Source of the DNA: an uncultured Muribaculaceae bacterium | Lineage (GTDB): Bacteria; Bacteroidota; Bacteroidia; Bacteroidales; Muribaculaceae | NCBI GenBank assembly: GCA_934590135.1 | Contig: CAKTOT010000001.1 | Location: 1-64,000 of the forward strand | DNA length: 64,000 bases | Direction: 5' to 3' | In this document: positions 41,611 through 50,048 of the stretch, piece by piece | How positions within the stretch are numbered: position 1 is the stretch's first letter | Layout of the letters: every line of letters starts with the position of its first letter | Program-made: the position numbers and the translations under genes | The notes under the pieces: generated by a model | The model's input: only the letters and a program-made list of their open reading frames with translations | What the model was told of the DNA's origin: nothing | Databases searched by the model: none

Positions 41611-44600
41611 TTACTTGATGATGACTTTGGCGGTCTTATTGCCTTGACGACGTACGTATATGCCGGGGGTGAGATTGTCGGCATCGACGCGTACGCCTTG
41701 CAGGTTGAAGTACTCGATGGCCGCGTCGTTGGCATCAACGGCAACGTCGTCTACGCCCACCTTGGCAATCTTGACGGCTATGTCGTGGTATGCCACGTGG
41801 CCGCGCGATACCGAACGTAGACGCAGCGTGGCATCACCGAAAGTCTTGGGGGTGATGGTCAGCTGTTTGCCTTCGATGGCGACATCGGCGATATCTTCGA
41901 GCTGAGTATCATTGGCTGCAACGACAGACAGAGCAATCTCTGAATCGACGTCATCGGCATCGGTGAATCGACCGGTGAGGTCTACAATCTTGGGTTCGTC
42001 GTAGTTGTCAAGGTCAACTTTCTCGAGATCGGTGATTACCTCGGCGCGGTCGGGGTTGACCGGCATAGCGGGGAACCAGTAGTACGGAGTCAGAGCGAAG
42101 TTCTTAAGTTCCTTGCCGGTGGTGCCGTCTACGAAGTAGTACCAATTGTAGCGATAGTTGGAGGAAGAACCGTGGGTGGTGGCCAGCATCAGACGGTCGT
42201 TGACATCGTCATAGCCGATAGTGCCATACTGAGCCTGCGTGGAGCCGTTCATACCTTCGCGTTTGCCCAGAGAGAAGAGCGGCTCTGATGGTACGTCGCC
42301 TTCCATATCCCAGGCGTAGATGTTGCCCGAGCCGGACCACGAGCCACCGTCCATCCAGTAGAGAACGTTCTTTTTCTTGGCAGCCAGGAAGTTGGTGTGA
42401 CGCCACGAGCCCCACTGACAAGCTACGCTCTGGTTGATAGCGACTTCCTTGGCGATTTCGGCTGTCTCGGGGTTGATGCAGTAGAGCTTCTTGGTAGCCA
42501 TCATCCATACGTTGCCGTCGGCGGCGAGGACTACGCCTTGAGCGGCGGACTCTTCGATGGTCTTGACATAGGTGTCGGTGGCGGTGTCGATGACGTGTAG
42601 GCCTTTGCCTTGCTGTACGGCAAAAGCATACTTGCCGGCGGCGATGATGTCGCCCATCTGGTTGGAATAGGCACTACCGCCGCCGATGCCGGCGATGTCG
42701 GCTGCATCAAGGACGTATGTATCACCCTGAGCGCGGCATACGCGTACTCCCGAGGCATGTGTCAGGTAGAATTTGTCGGGGCCTACACCGCAGGCAGCGC
42801 GGCCGTCACCGCCGATTTCGTCAAAGGCGGCAATTTTCTTGAGTGTCTTGGCGTCAGCTATGACCACGCGTCCGCCGCCGGCTTCGGTGCCGCGGAGGTC
42901 GCCGCCGTCACGTGCTTGCTTGGACATTACGACGAGGCGGTCGGCGTATACTGTTGCAAATTGCGAGGTTGCGCCGAAGGCTTGGAAGGGGTTCTCGCGT
43001 TCGTAGACTTTGCCGGTGAAGGCGTAGTCATCGCCTACGAAGTTGATGGAGCCGCTGCAGTGGCCGAACCATTCTTCGTTGAGCCAGAACATACCCTTGG
43101 TGTAGTCGATAGGCGTTTCGCGTTCGCGGTCTTCGACTACGAGCTTGAAGGTGAGCTGTGTGCCGCTGCCGTCGGCTGCGGTGTAAGTGACGTTGGTTTC
43201 GCCGAGCTTGAAGGTGGTCAGCTCGTAGAAGTTGCGCGTGGGATTGAAGGCCTTGGCGGCATAGATGGTGCACAACGAGGGGTCTTCGATGGAGATGGTG
43301 AAGTCCGTGAGGTCGGCATCGGAGGGTTCGATGACGGGGTTGGCGGCAATCATTGAGTTGTAAGGCACGCGCAGTACGCCATCGACTACGCCGTCGAGGG
43401 TGATGGATGTCACGGGCTTAACCGGAGCTACTTTGGCTACAAGTATGCCGCGTACGGCGGGATTCTCGGAGCTTTCGACGTAGATGTATGCATCGCCTTT
43501 GACTCCGGAAGTGACTTTGCCGTTGTTCTTATTGTAGCTCAGGACGTTGCTGACGCCGGCAGTGTATGTGAGGTTGCTGGCGGAGGTGTCCTCGTCGTTG
43601 ATTGTGGAGGTCAGCGCGTAGGACTTTTTCAGGCCGATGGCATATACGCCGATGGCATCCGGGGTAAGGTCGGCGATAGAGAGCTCGATGCCCGAAGGAT
43701 TGGCGAGTGAGGCGAACTCTTTCCATCCGTCGGCAGTCAGATAAGCTTCGCGGCCTGCGGCGGGTACTGTCACCAGAGCCGTTGTCTTAACGGCGGCATT
43801 GAAGTTGCCGGCAGCGGGGATGACGGGAGTGGCTATGGTGATGTATTTCAGCGCTTCGGCCTTGGACAGGTCGGGCGTTGAAGTGACGCTGCCGCAGAGG
43901 AATAGATCTTCCAGAGCACTCTTTACGGAGAATATTTTGCCGGTATGGTCTGCATCGGTCTTGTCGCTTATCAGTTGGCGGCCCAACGAAAGCTTGGTCA
44001 GCGGGCAGGTTGTCGATGACAAATCCTCTGGGCAGGATAGGAACATGTCCGTGTAGCTGTCGTAATGGGTTGTGATCCGCAGCGGCTCGGCGGCGGGCTT
44101 GATGGTAAGCTCGGTCAGTGCGCCACAGTTGTTGAAGGCATTGTAGGATATTTTTTTCAGCGATGAAGGCAGGATGACCGATGTCATTGTCTTATTGGTG
44201 TTCCAATTGCCGTTCATGGCGCCGAGTGCCATGTCTCCGATTTCTTCAACACCTTCGGGGATTTCCACGGTGGTGAACTTAGCGCCGCGGAATGCCCAGT
44301 CGCCGATAGTTTTCAGTTTATTGCCGGAGAAGCTGACTTTTGCAAGCGTTTTGCAGTCCTCAAAAGCACTCTCGCCGATCGCGACGACAGAAGATGGGAT
44401 GGATATGCTCGGAAGCACACGGCAGTCCTGAAATGTGCCGTTGAGTTCGGTTACGACGCATTTCCAATTAAAATTCACCTTGGTAAGGCTAAGACATGAC
44501 TGGAAGATAGGCCCGGCGACCTTAAGGCCGGTGGGGAAGGCGATGCTTGTCACGCCGGTACACGAGTTGAAGGCGTAGTCGCCGATTTCGGTGACGGATG

Positions 44601-44940
44601 CCGGGAACGAAAGATAGGTCAACCCCGTGCAGTTGAAGAAGGCGTTTTTGCCGATTTTGGTGATGCCTTCCGCTATTTCGAGGTCGGTAATATCATAGTT
44701 GTAAGCAAAAGCATCATCATCAATGGCGATTACTTTGTATTCTTTGCCGTTGTAGGTGATGGAGGCCGGAATGATGATGTCGCCCGAAGGGGCTGTCTCG
44801 CCTGTCAGCGGGGCGCGTACCGTAGCGGTGCCGGCGCTGTTGGTCGAGTAGTACAGACCGTCCACCTTGATGTCGCGAGCGTTGGCTGTCAGCGCAAGGA
44901 AGCAGCCTAATGCACCTATAATCAATGATTTGTAGTTCAT
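41611..44940 (-). CDS. BspA-like LRR plus beta-propeller fusion with sorting domain
   Basis: This 1109-residue protein has a signal peptide (about 1-21). BspA-type leucine-rich repeats run over about 45-360 (IGKNAFFNCTGLTYLSFPAS, IGDYAFNSCTGV, IGESAFEDCKTL units). Ig/Big-like linkers at about 420-620 (GVYAIGLKKSYALTSTIN, ITLDGVVDGVLRVPY) precede a propeller (about 640-990: MFWLNEEWFGHCSGSINFVG, VCRAQGDTYVLD, YYWFPAMPVN). A type IX-like sorting domain EYFNLQGVRVDADNL to TAKVIIK ends it. The propeller is of the same DUF5074 kind as its two operon neighbours. I infer a surface-anchored binding protein whose LRR part could hold a host or microbial partner. I use the ATG at 44940 after a 97-base gap from the upstream gene. 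Confidence 0.82.
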   Translation of the reverse strand: MNYKSLIIGALGCFLALTANARDIKVDGLYYSTNSAGTATVRAPLTGETAPSGDIIIPASITYNGKEYKVIAIDDDAFAYNYDITDLEIAEGITKIGKNAFFNCTGLTYLSFPASVTEIGDYAFNSCTGVTSIAFPTGLKVAGPIFQSCLSLTKVNFNWKCVVTELNGTFQDCRVLPSISIPSSVVAIGESAFEDCKTLAKVSFSGNKLKTIGDWAFRGAKFTTVEIPEGVEEIGDMALGAMNGNWNTNKTMTSVILPSSLKKISYNAFNNCGALTELTIKPAAEPLRITTHYDSYTDMFLSCPEDLSSTTCPLTKLSLGRQLISDKTDADHTGKIFSVKSALEDLFLCGSVTSTPDLSKAEALKYITIATPVIPAAGNFNAAVKTTALVTVPAAGREAYLTADGWKEFASLANPSGIELSIADLTPDAIGVYAIGLKKSYALTSTINDEDTSASNLTYTAGVSNVLSYNKNNGKVTSGVKGDAYIYVESSENPAVRGILVAKVAPVKPVTSITLDGVVDGVLRVPYNSMIAANPVIEPSDADLTDFTISIEDPSLCTIYAAKAFNPTRNFYELTTFKLGETNVTYTAADGSGTQLTFKLVVEDRERETPIDYTKGMFWLNEEWFGHCSGSINFVGDDYAFTGKVYERENPFQAFGATSQFATVYADRLVVMSKQARDGGDLRGTEAGGGRVVIADAKTLKKIAAFDEIGGDGRAACGVGPDKFYLTHASGVRVCRAQGDTYVLDAADIAGIGGGSAYSNQMGDIIAAGKYAFAVQQGKGLHVIDTATDTYVKTIEESAAQGVVLAADGNVWMMATKKLYCINPETAEIAKEVAINQSVACQWGSWRHTNFLAAKKKNVLYWMDGGSWSGSGNIYAWDMEGDVPSEPLFSLGKREGMNGSTQAQYGTIGYDDVNDRLMLATTHGSSSNYRYNWYYFVDGTTGKELKNFALTPYYWFPAMPVNPDRAEVITDLEKVDLDNYDEPKIVDLTGRFTDADDVDSEIALSVVAANDTQLEDIADVAIEGKQLTITPKTFGDATLRLRSVSRGHVAYHDIAVKIAKVGVDDVAVDANDAAIEYFNLQGVRVDADNLTPGIYVRRQGNKTAKVIIK

Positions 44941-45037
44941 AATAGGTTTGAATTTTGTTGATAGTTGGCCTGAGTGTGAATCGATATCACACCCAAAACC
45001 GGGGTCCATAATATGTTTTAATTATATTTTTGTGCTT

Positions 45038-45988
45038 TTACAGGCGCACCTTGTGGGCGCCGCCCGAAGATGTGCGCACGATGTATATTCCCGGAGGCAG
45101 GTTGCCGAGGCGGTCGGCATAACGGCCAAGGCATACGCCGGAGAGCGTGTACACGGTGGCAGATGTATCTTGTGCGGGTTTGATTACAGGATTTATTTCC
45201 TGTATGGAATTGACATTCAGGTGATCGTAATCTAATTCTATACTCCAATCGACTTCTGTCGATCCGTAATCATCGCCTTGGAAGTTGTGGTAGGCCCAGC
45301 CGTTGACGGCGCCGTCTGTCAGCTCGACGGAGGACATACCCAGACCGGAATAGCCCATTTCGTCAAGTATGGCATCGCCCACCCAATAGCTCCAGTATCC
45401 GTTGTACCATCCGGCACGCCACAATATATTTTTCGGCGCGCCTTCTTCCAACTGCCAGTGATCGTAGTCGTAGGCGCTGTATCCGTATTCGCGGTGGCTT
45501 AGGGGATGTTCGATGACGTGCGTTGTCTTGGCTTCCTCGATGGCCTGATTGCAGATCTCTTGTGTTGCGGCGCGGGGGGCTCCGGTCTGCCCCATACCTG
45601 TATTGGGCGTATAGTAGCCGAAGGAGATATTGGCGTCATTGGCGGCGCCTTCGAAGTCGTATCGCAGGTAGTTCGTTACCGCGTGGTCGAAACTGAATCC
45701 CGCGCCGGAGAATGTGTAGCCGAAGTTGGTCCACTGAATCATAACGTCGAAGTCGGTGGAGGCAGCGGCTATGGCTTTCACCATATCGGCGCCGGAGGGC
45801 TTAGAGATGGTACTGTCCCAGCGGAAACCCCAGACTTGAGCGACTTTTTGTTCGTCAAAAAGCACAACCAATGCGGCACGTGCATCGCCCTCGCCTGTCC
45901 AATGTGTAATTTTGTCGAAGTCCAGAGTGGTTGCACCGCAAGACAGTGCTATGGTGCATATTGCCGTAAGGAGTAGGTGTCTAACCAT
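45038..45988 (-). CDS. Exported B12-operon surface protein with sorting domain
   Basis: This 316-residue protein has a signal peptide (VRHLLLTAICTIALSC). A single domain follows with ARAALVVLFDEQKVAQVWGFRWDS, GADMVKAIAAASTDFDVMI and GWAYHNFQGDDY segments. I recall similar proteins beside BtuB/BtuG genes in Bacteroides, but not their function. The C-terminus (VYTLSGVCLGRY to GGAHKVRL) is a divergent sorting domain. It follows a strong terminator at 46005-46054, so its expression depends on readthrough or a promoter I did not find. A DUF4465-type partner is not present. Confidence 0.72.
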   Translation of the reverse strand: MVRHLLLTAICTIALSCGATTLDFDKITHWTGEGDARAALVVLFDEQKVAQVWGFRWDSTISKPSGADMVKAIAAASTDFDVMIQWTNFGYTFSGAGFSFDHAVTNYLRYDFEGAANDANISFGYYTPNTGMGQTGAPRAATQEICNQAIEEAKTTHVIEHPLSHREYGYSAYDYDHWQLEEGAPKNILWRAGWYNGYWSYWVGDAILDEMGYSGLGMSSVELTDGAVNGWAYHNFQGDDYGSTEVDWSIELDYDHLNVNSIQEINPVIKPAQDTSATVYTLSGVCLGRYADRLGNLPPGIYIVRTSSGGAHKVRL

Positions 45989-46004
45989 ATAAGTCGGGCT
46001 TTGA

Positions 46005-46054
46005 TAAAAAAATACGGGAAGACGGTCGGGATGTGTCCGTGGACCGTCTTCCCG
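46005..46054 (-). terminator. Internal terminator within the B12 operon
   Basis: On the minus strand CGGGAAGACGGTC (46042-46054 on plus, reversed) pairs perfectly over 13 bp with GACCGTCTTCCCG (46015-46027), loop about 14 bases. TATTTTTTTATC follows. It lies 13 bases after the stop of the 46067-47476 gene. Confidence 0.85.
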
Positions 46055-46066
46055 TGAATTGTCTGA

Positions 46067-47476
46067 TTAGCGCAGTAGTACTTTTTGAGTATTTGCGCCG
46101 CGGCGTTCGATGTATATGCCTGCGGGTGCGTTTTCGGGGTTGATACGACGGCCTTGCAGGTCGTAGTATTCGGGCTCGGCGTTGATGTCGGTGTCAGGAA
46201 TGGTGATGTCGCCTATGCCGGTAGTGCTTTTGTCATCATTTTCGGTGAAGATGGGCAGCGAGGGGAACCAATAACTATCAATCATAGCGTATTCTTTGAG
46301 GAGTTCGCCGGATGAGCTGTAGCGACGTGTCCAGTAGCTGTTGGAACCTGTGTCCTGATTGACGGCCATATAAATTTCGTCCGTCACGGGGTGGATGCGC
46401 ATCGAGGAACCGTAGATATAACGGTCTTTGCTTGTGTATGTTCCGCCGGTTTCGATGATGGTTTCAGCCTCGTGTGTGACAGTGTTGAAGCGTACCACTT
46501 GGGTGGCCATATACCACATGAAGTATCCTGCATCGCCTTTCCAGTAGATGTAGTCGTTGTGCATGCTGGCGCACATACAGTCGGGTGTCCATGCGTACCA
46601 AGTGTTGGTGGGCTGGGGCACGGAGGTATCAAGCTCGATGAATTCGGCAGTCAGGGCTACCGGGTCGATGCGTACGACATACGACATTGTCTCGCCGTAG
46701 CTGGACGATATACTGCCGTTGACGCCGGCCCAGATAACGCCGTTGCGATCCTTGATGAGCGAACCGACACCGATGTCTTCGCCCAGTTGCTTGAAGTCAA
46801 TGGTCTTGACAATGAGGTCGGTGGCGGCGTCTACAACTTGCACGCCGTAGGTTTGATGTGCGATGAATACGTATTTGCCGCTCAAAACCATAGCTCCACA
46901 TTGTCCGTGATACAGCGAGCCGGAGGGGTTGGTTGCGTCTTGGTCGCTATTGCCATTGGGGTTCTCGGTTCCGGCTATTTGCTTGATTACGCTATTGGTG
47001 TGGGTGTCGAATACCCATACGCCGTTGGTCGAAGATATGTATATCTTGTCTGCCGAAACGCCCACGACACCACGGCCGTCACAGCGTGCGCCCGAGGGAT
47101 CGATATTGGTCAGTTGGGCTATGCATTTCATTGAGTTGTAGTCGCATACGGTGATACGCGCGCCGGTGACGGATGCTCCGGGGTCTTTCTCTTGCTTGGA
47201 GATGAGGTAGAGGCGTCCACCCCAGGCGATACCGTCTTGTGCGGTACATCCGAGTTCCTTGCCCGGGTTACGGGTCTTGAAAACGCGGTATTCCCAGTAG
47301 TTGCCGTCCGGATCGTCCGGGCGCAAGTAGTTGATGGTGGAGTTGTTGTGTCCGTACCAGTCTTCGTTGAGGTAGAAGAAACCTCCCGAGAGGTCTTCTT
47401 CGGCCGAAGCGACAAGCGTACCGACCATAGCGATAGCTATGGCGGCCGTAAGTTTCTTGCTGTAAAATTTTTTCAT
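46067..47476 (-). CDS. Sorting-domain beta-propeller, BtuG-like paralogue
   Basis: This 469-residue exported protein has a signal peptide (MKKFYSKKLTAAIAIAMVG to SA) and a propeller whose blades read LNEDWYGHNNSTINYLRPDD, GVWVFDTHTNSVIKQ, YVFIAHQTYGVQVVD and RIHPVTDEIYMAVN. It ends in a sorting domain (EYYDLQGRRINPENA to TQKVLLR). It is the closest relative of the protein at 40185-41588. The gene follows the 47546-48781 lipoprotein by 69 bases and is the last before the internal terminator. A B12-related binding role is inferred from the riboswitch-led operon and fold. Confidence 0.83.
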   Translation of the reverse strand: MKKFYSKKLTAAIAIAMVGTLVASAEEDLSGGFFYLNEDWYGHNNSTINYLRPDDPDGNYWEYRVFKTRNPGKELGCTAQDGIAWGGRLYLISKQEKDPGASVTGARITVCDYNSMKCIAQLTNIDPSGARCDGRGVVGVSADKIYISSTNGVWVFDTHTNSVIKQIAGTENPNGNSDQDATNPSGSLYHGQCGAMVLSGKYVFIAHQTYGVQVVDAATDLIVKTIDFKQLGEDIGVGSLIKDRNGVIWAGVNGSISSSYGETMSYVVRIDPVALTAEFIELDTSVPQPTNTWYAWTPDCMCASMHNDYIYWKGDAGYFMWYMATQVVRFNTVTHEAETIIETGGTYTSKDRYIYGSSMRIHPVTDEIYMAVNQDTGSNSYWTRRYSSSGELLKEYAMIDSYWFPSLPIFTENDDKSTTGIGDITIPDTDINAEPEYYDLQGRRINPENAPAGIYIERRGANTQKVLLR

Positions 47477-47545
47477 TTTTACTTGATAAATATGATTGTA
47501 TGATATATTGATTACGAATATGCTTGCAATTTCGGCCTGTGTGTA

Positions 47546-48781
47546 TCATCGCCGTCTCGCCGCGGTGGGCACCATGGTGGCGATGACGTGGAGGTCGGCG
47601 GCACGACTTAGCTCGGTGGAAGTCTCGCCTATCCATCCGCAGTACTGATTGACGGCGGTGTATACGCGTATCCAGTCGGCGCCGGGTAGCTTGACGGGAC
47701 GGCCGTCGGCATCTACGGCGTTGGAGATGTCGAAGCTATTGAGCTCGGGATAGTCGTTGGGATGGTTGTCCACGTATCCCCAGTCATAGCTGTACAATAT
47801 ATAATATGTTCCGGCGCCGCTGCGGTCGATGGCGTTGGGCGCCAGGCAACTGCCTTGGAATGTCAGCGTCTGCTGCGGCATCCATTTGGGCCAGTATTCT
47901 CCATCGTGGAATATGTTGTGAGCGACGTATCCCGTTGCGCCGGTATTGTCCTTCCACGGAATGTAATACAGATTGTCAAGTGCGCCATTTTTTACCACCT
48001 CGGCCGTCGGGTCGGGGCGACTGTATGTAATTGTGTAGTTGTGGCGTGTCTTGGGCGAATAGTATTCGCTGCCGGCCAGCTCGTACCACGGGTCATCGGC
48101 TATGCCGTTGCAATTGGCGTCGTAGCTCACCATCACTATGCCTGGCTCGGCGCTGCCGCCGCGGTCTTCGGGATGTGTGGCTTCGTAGAAGCAGTTGCCC
48201 CAAATACGGAAGTCGTTGCCGGGGAGATTGACCACGGTATGGTCAAAGGCGAAGGTGACATATCCGCCGTAGGCCCCGAGCGAAATCATTACGTCGTTGG
48301 TGCCGCTGATGCACTCGCCGGCTTTACGCGCCATGTCCTCGGCGGTATCGCCTTCGTCGTAGCGCGGCATATCATTGACAAATTGTCCGGGGGCGGGGCA
48401 GTACTCGGTTACGGTGGATATGTAGGGGCTGTACTCAACTTCCTCGTGAAGCACGTCCACGGTCATCGTATGGCTCACCGGTACGGAAGTGTCCACGATG
48501 TCGAAGCGCAAGGTGTAGCGCCCTTCTTCGGCGGTGAGGAATACCAAACGGCGTTGTCCTTCGATAATGCTGTCGGTGCCGTCGGGACGTGTGATGGTCC
48601 AGCGGTAGTCTTGGCCGGTGAGTGCCGGGTCAAGGTCCAGCTTGGTCATACGTGCCACGCGGTAGTAATCGTCCAGCCCGAGGCTGACAATGGGTGTATC
48701 GCCGCCGTTACAGCCGATGATTGTCAGGGCAATCGTGGCCGATATCAAGTATATTATGCCTTTGTGTAGTGTCTGCATCAT
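47546..48781 (-). CDS. Surface lipoprotein of the B12 operon (BtuH-like candidate)
   Basis: This 411-residue protein has a lipobox ALTIIGC (Cys about residue 30). An Ig/PKD-like N-terminal region (about 35-140: WTITRPDGTDSIIEG, YTLRFDIVDT) precedes a larger domain with ISLGAYGGYVTFAFDHTVVN, FRIWGNCFYEATHPED, GIVMVSYDANCNGIADDPWY and ILYSYDWGYVDNHP. I recall relatives directly after btuG in Bacteroides B12 loci, where a second B12-binding lipoprotein class (BtuH) has been described. Whether this is BtuH itself is not certain. Its ATG overlaps the btuG stop (ATGATG), so the two are coupled. Confidence 0.78.
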   Translation of the reverse strand: MMQTLHKGIIYLISATIALTIIGCNGGDTPIVSLGLDDYYRVARMTKLDLDPALTGQDYRWTITRPDGTDSIIEGQRRLVFLTAEEGRYTLRFDIVDTSVPVSHTMTVDVLHEEVEYSPYISTVTEYCPAPGQFVNDMPRYDEGDTAEDMARKAGECISGTNDVMISLGAYGGYVTFAFDHTVVNLPGNDFRIWGNCFYEATHPEDRGGSAEPGIVMVSYDANCNGIADDPWYELAGSEYYSPKTRHNYTITYSRPDPTAEVVKNGALDNLYYIPWKDNTGATGYVAHNIFHDGEYWPKWMPQQTLTFQGSCLAPNAIDRSGAGTYYILYSYDWGYVDNHPNDYPELNSFDISNAVDADGRPVKLPGADWIRVYTAVNQYCGWIGETSTELSRAADLHVIATMVPTAARRR

Positions 48782-49956
48782 CGTTTTTCGTAAAAACATA
48801 TATGAGCCGGGATGTCGCCGGTACGGACGCTCCATTGGCGTTTGCCGTCGGGACTGAAGCAGTAGAGCGTGCCCGAGGATACGTAATTCTTGGCATCGGT
48901 GACGTAGATGTCGCCCGTGACGGGGTGTACGGTGATGCCGTAGGGCATCTTGATGTTTTGCTCGGTGCCATCGGTGATGAAGTTGTCGGCTACACGCTGG
49001 CGGTCGCGCACGTTGACGATGCCGTATGATATGGTATTGGTGCCGGTAAAGTTGCTCCACGCTACGCCGATATAATACATACTGTCGTCTCGTATTGCCA
49101 TATCGCTCACGGCAATGTCCAGACATCCGGCCACGCGCATCTCGCCGGTGCCCTCGTCGCGCTCCAGGTAATACAGGCGTGGCGGCACGCTGTTGTAGTC
49201 GCCGCGCGAGGTCACCCATAGACGGTTGTATTTGTCCTTGCGTATGCGGTGCAGGTTGATGGCCACGGGTATCTGACGCACTTGTTTGAAGTCTATCAAT
49301 TGGATTACGGATACGGTGTTGTCATAATTGGGCACTCGGTATCCGCCGCTATTGGCGACGTACATATAGTCGTCGATAATCTCCATTTCCTCGGGCTGGT
49401 ATCCGACGATGCAACGCCTTGTTACCTTGAGGCTGGTGGTGTCCACCTCGTAGACTGCGCCTTTGGGCGAATCGGGGTCGATGAGCACCGGGCCGACGTA
49501 GCTGCTGACGTATGCCTTGCCGCGATGGAACTTGATGTATCGACAGTTGGGTATATCTATTTGGGCGATGCGTACGGCTGTCTTTGCGTCCAGGACCTCG
49601 ACTTTATGGCTGCAATTGACTACGAGGTAGAGCTTGCTGCCGTAGATGGCTATGTCGTTGCCGACATCTCCGAGTTCTTTGATGACATTGGGGTTGCGCT
49701 CGGGGTATATATTGCGCGCATACAGTCCGGTGACGTAGTCCAGGTAGTCGAGAGTGCATTTATTGCTGCCCATATTGCCTTCGTTGAGCAGGTACATACC
49801 GCGTATGCGGCCTTCGCTGTCAGGCACTGCCGGCACGGGGTCATACTCTGCCGGCACCACGAGCTCGTCCTCGCGACAGCTCGTGGTACATAGCATGAGT
49901 AGCAGAAAACAAATCATACATCCCGTTAGTCGGAATGACGTATGGGGATGAATCAT
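48778..49956 (-). CDS. btuG: BtuG-like B12-binding surface lipoprotein
   Basis: This 392-residue lipoprotein (LCTTSC, Cys about residue 26) folds as a YncE-type propeller. It has YLLNEGNMGSNKCTLDYLDY, NPNVIKELGDVGNDIAIYG, IPNCRYIKFHRGKAYVSSY, GYQPEEMEIIDDYMYVANSG and ITVHPVTGDIYVTDAKNYV. These match my memory of Bacteroides BtuG, which sits on BtuB and captures cobalamin and corrinoids at very high affinity. Position supports it: directly after the BtuB-like receptor behind a cobalamin riboswitch. I use the ATG at 49956 (MIHPHTSFRL), which gives a proper signal. Confidence 0.9.
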   Translation of the reverse strand: MIHPHTSFRLTGCMICFLLLMLCTTSCREDELVVPAEYDPVPAVPDSEGRIRGMYLLNEGNMGSNKCTLDYLDYVTGLYARNIYPERNPNVIKELGDVGNDIAIYGSKLYLVVNCSHKVEVLDAKTAVRIAQIDIPNCRYIKFHRGKAYVSSYVGPVLIDPDSPKGAVYEVDTTSLKVTRRCIVGYQPEEMEIIDDYMYVANSGGYRVPNYDNTVSVIQLIDFKQVRQIPVAINLHRIRKDKYNRLWVTSRGDYNSVPPRLYYLERDEGTGEMRVAGCLDIAVSDMAIRDDSMYYIGVAWSNFTGTNTISYGIVNVRDRQRVADNFITDGTEQNIKMPYGITVHPVTGDIYVTDAKNYVSSGTLYCFSPDGKRQWSVRTGDIPAHICFYEKR

Positions 49957-50048
49957 AGGTCTATATATTATTGTATTGATATAACCGCGGTCGCGTGTCG
50001 CCTCTGCGGCACGTGCCATCATCGTCTTTGAGTCCGTATTCCTGCTTG

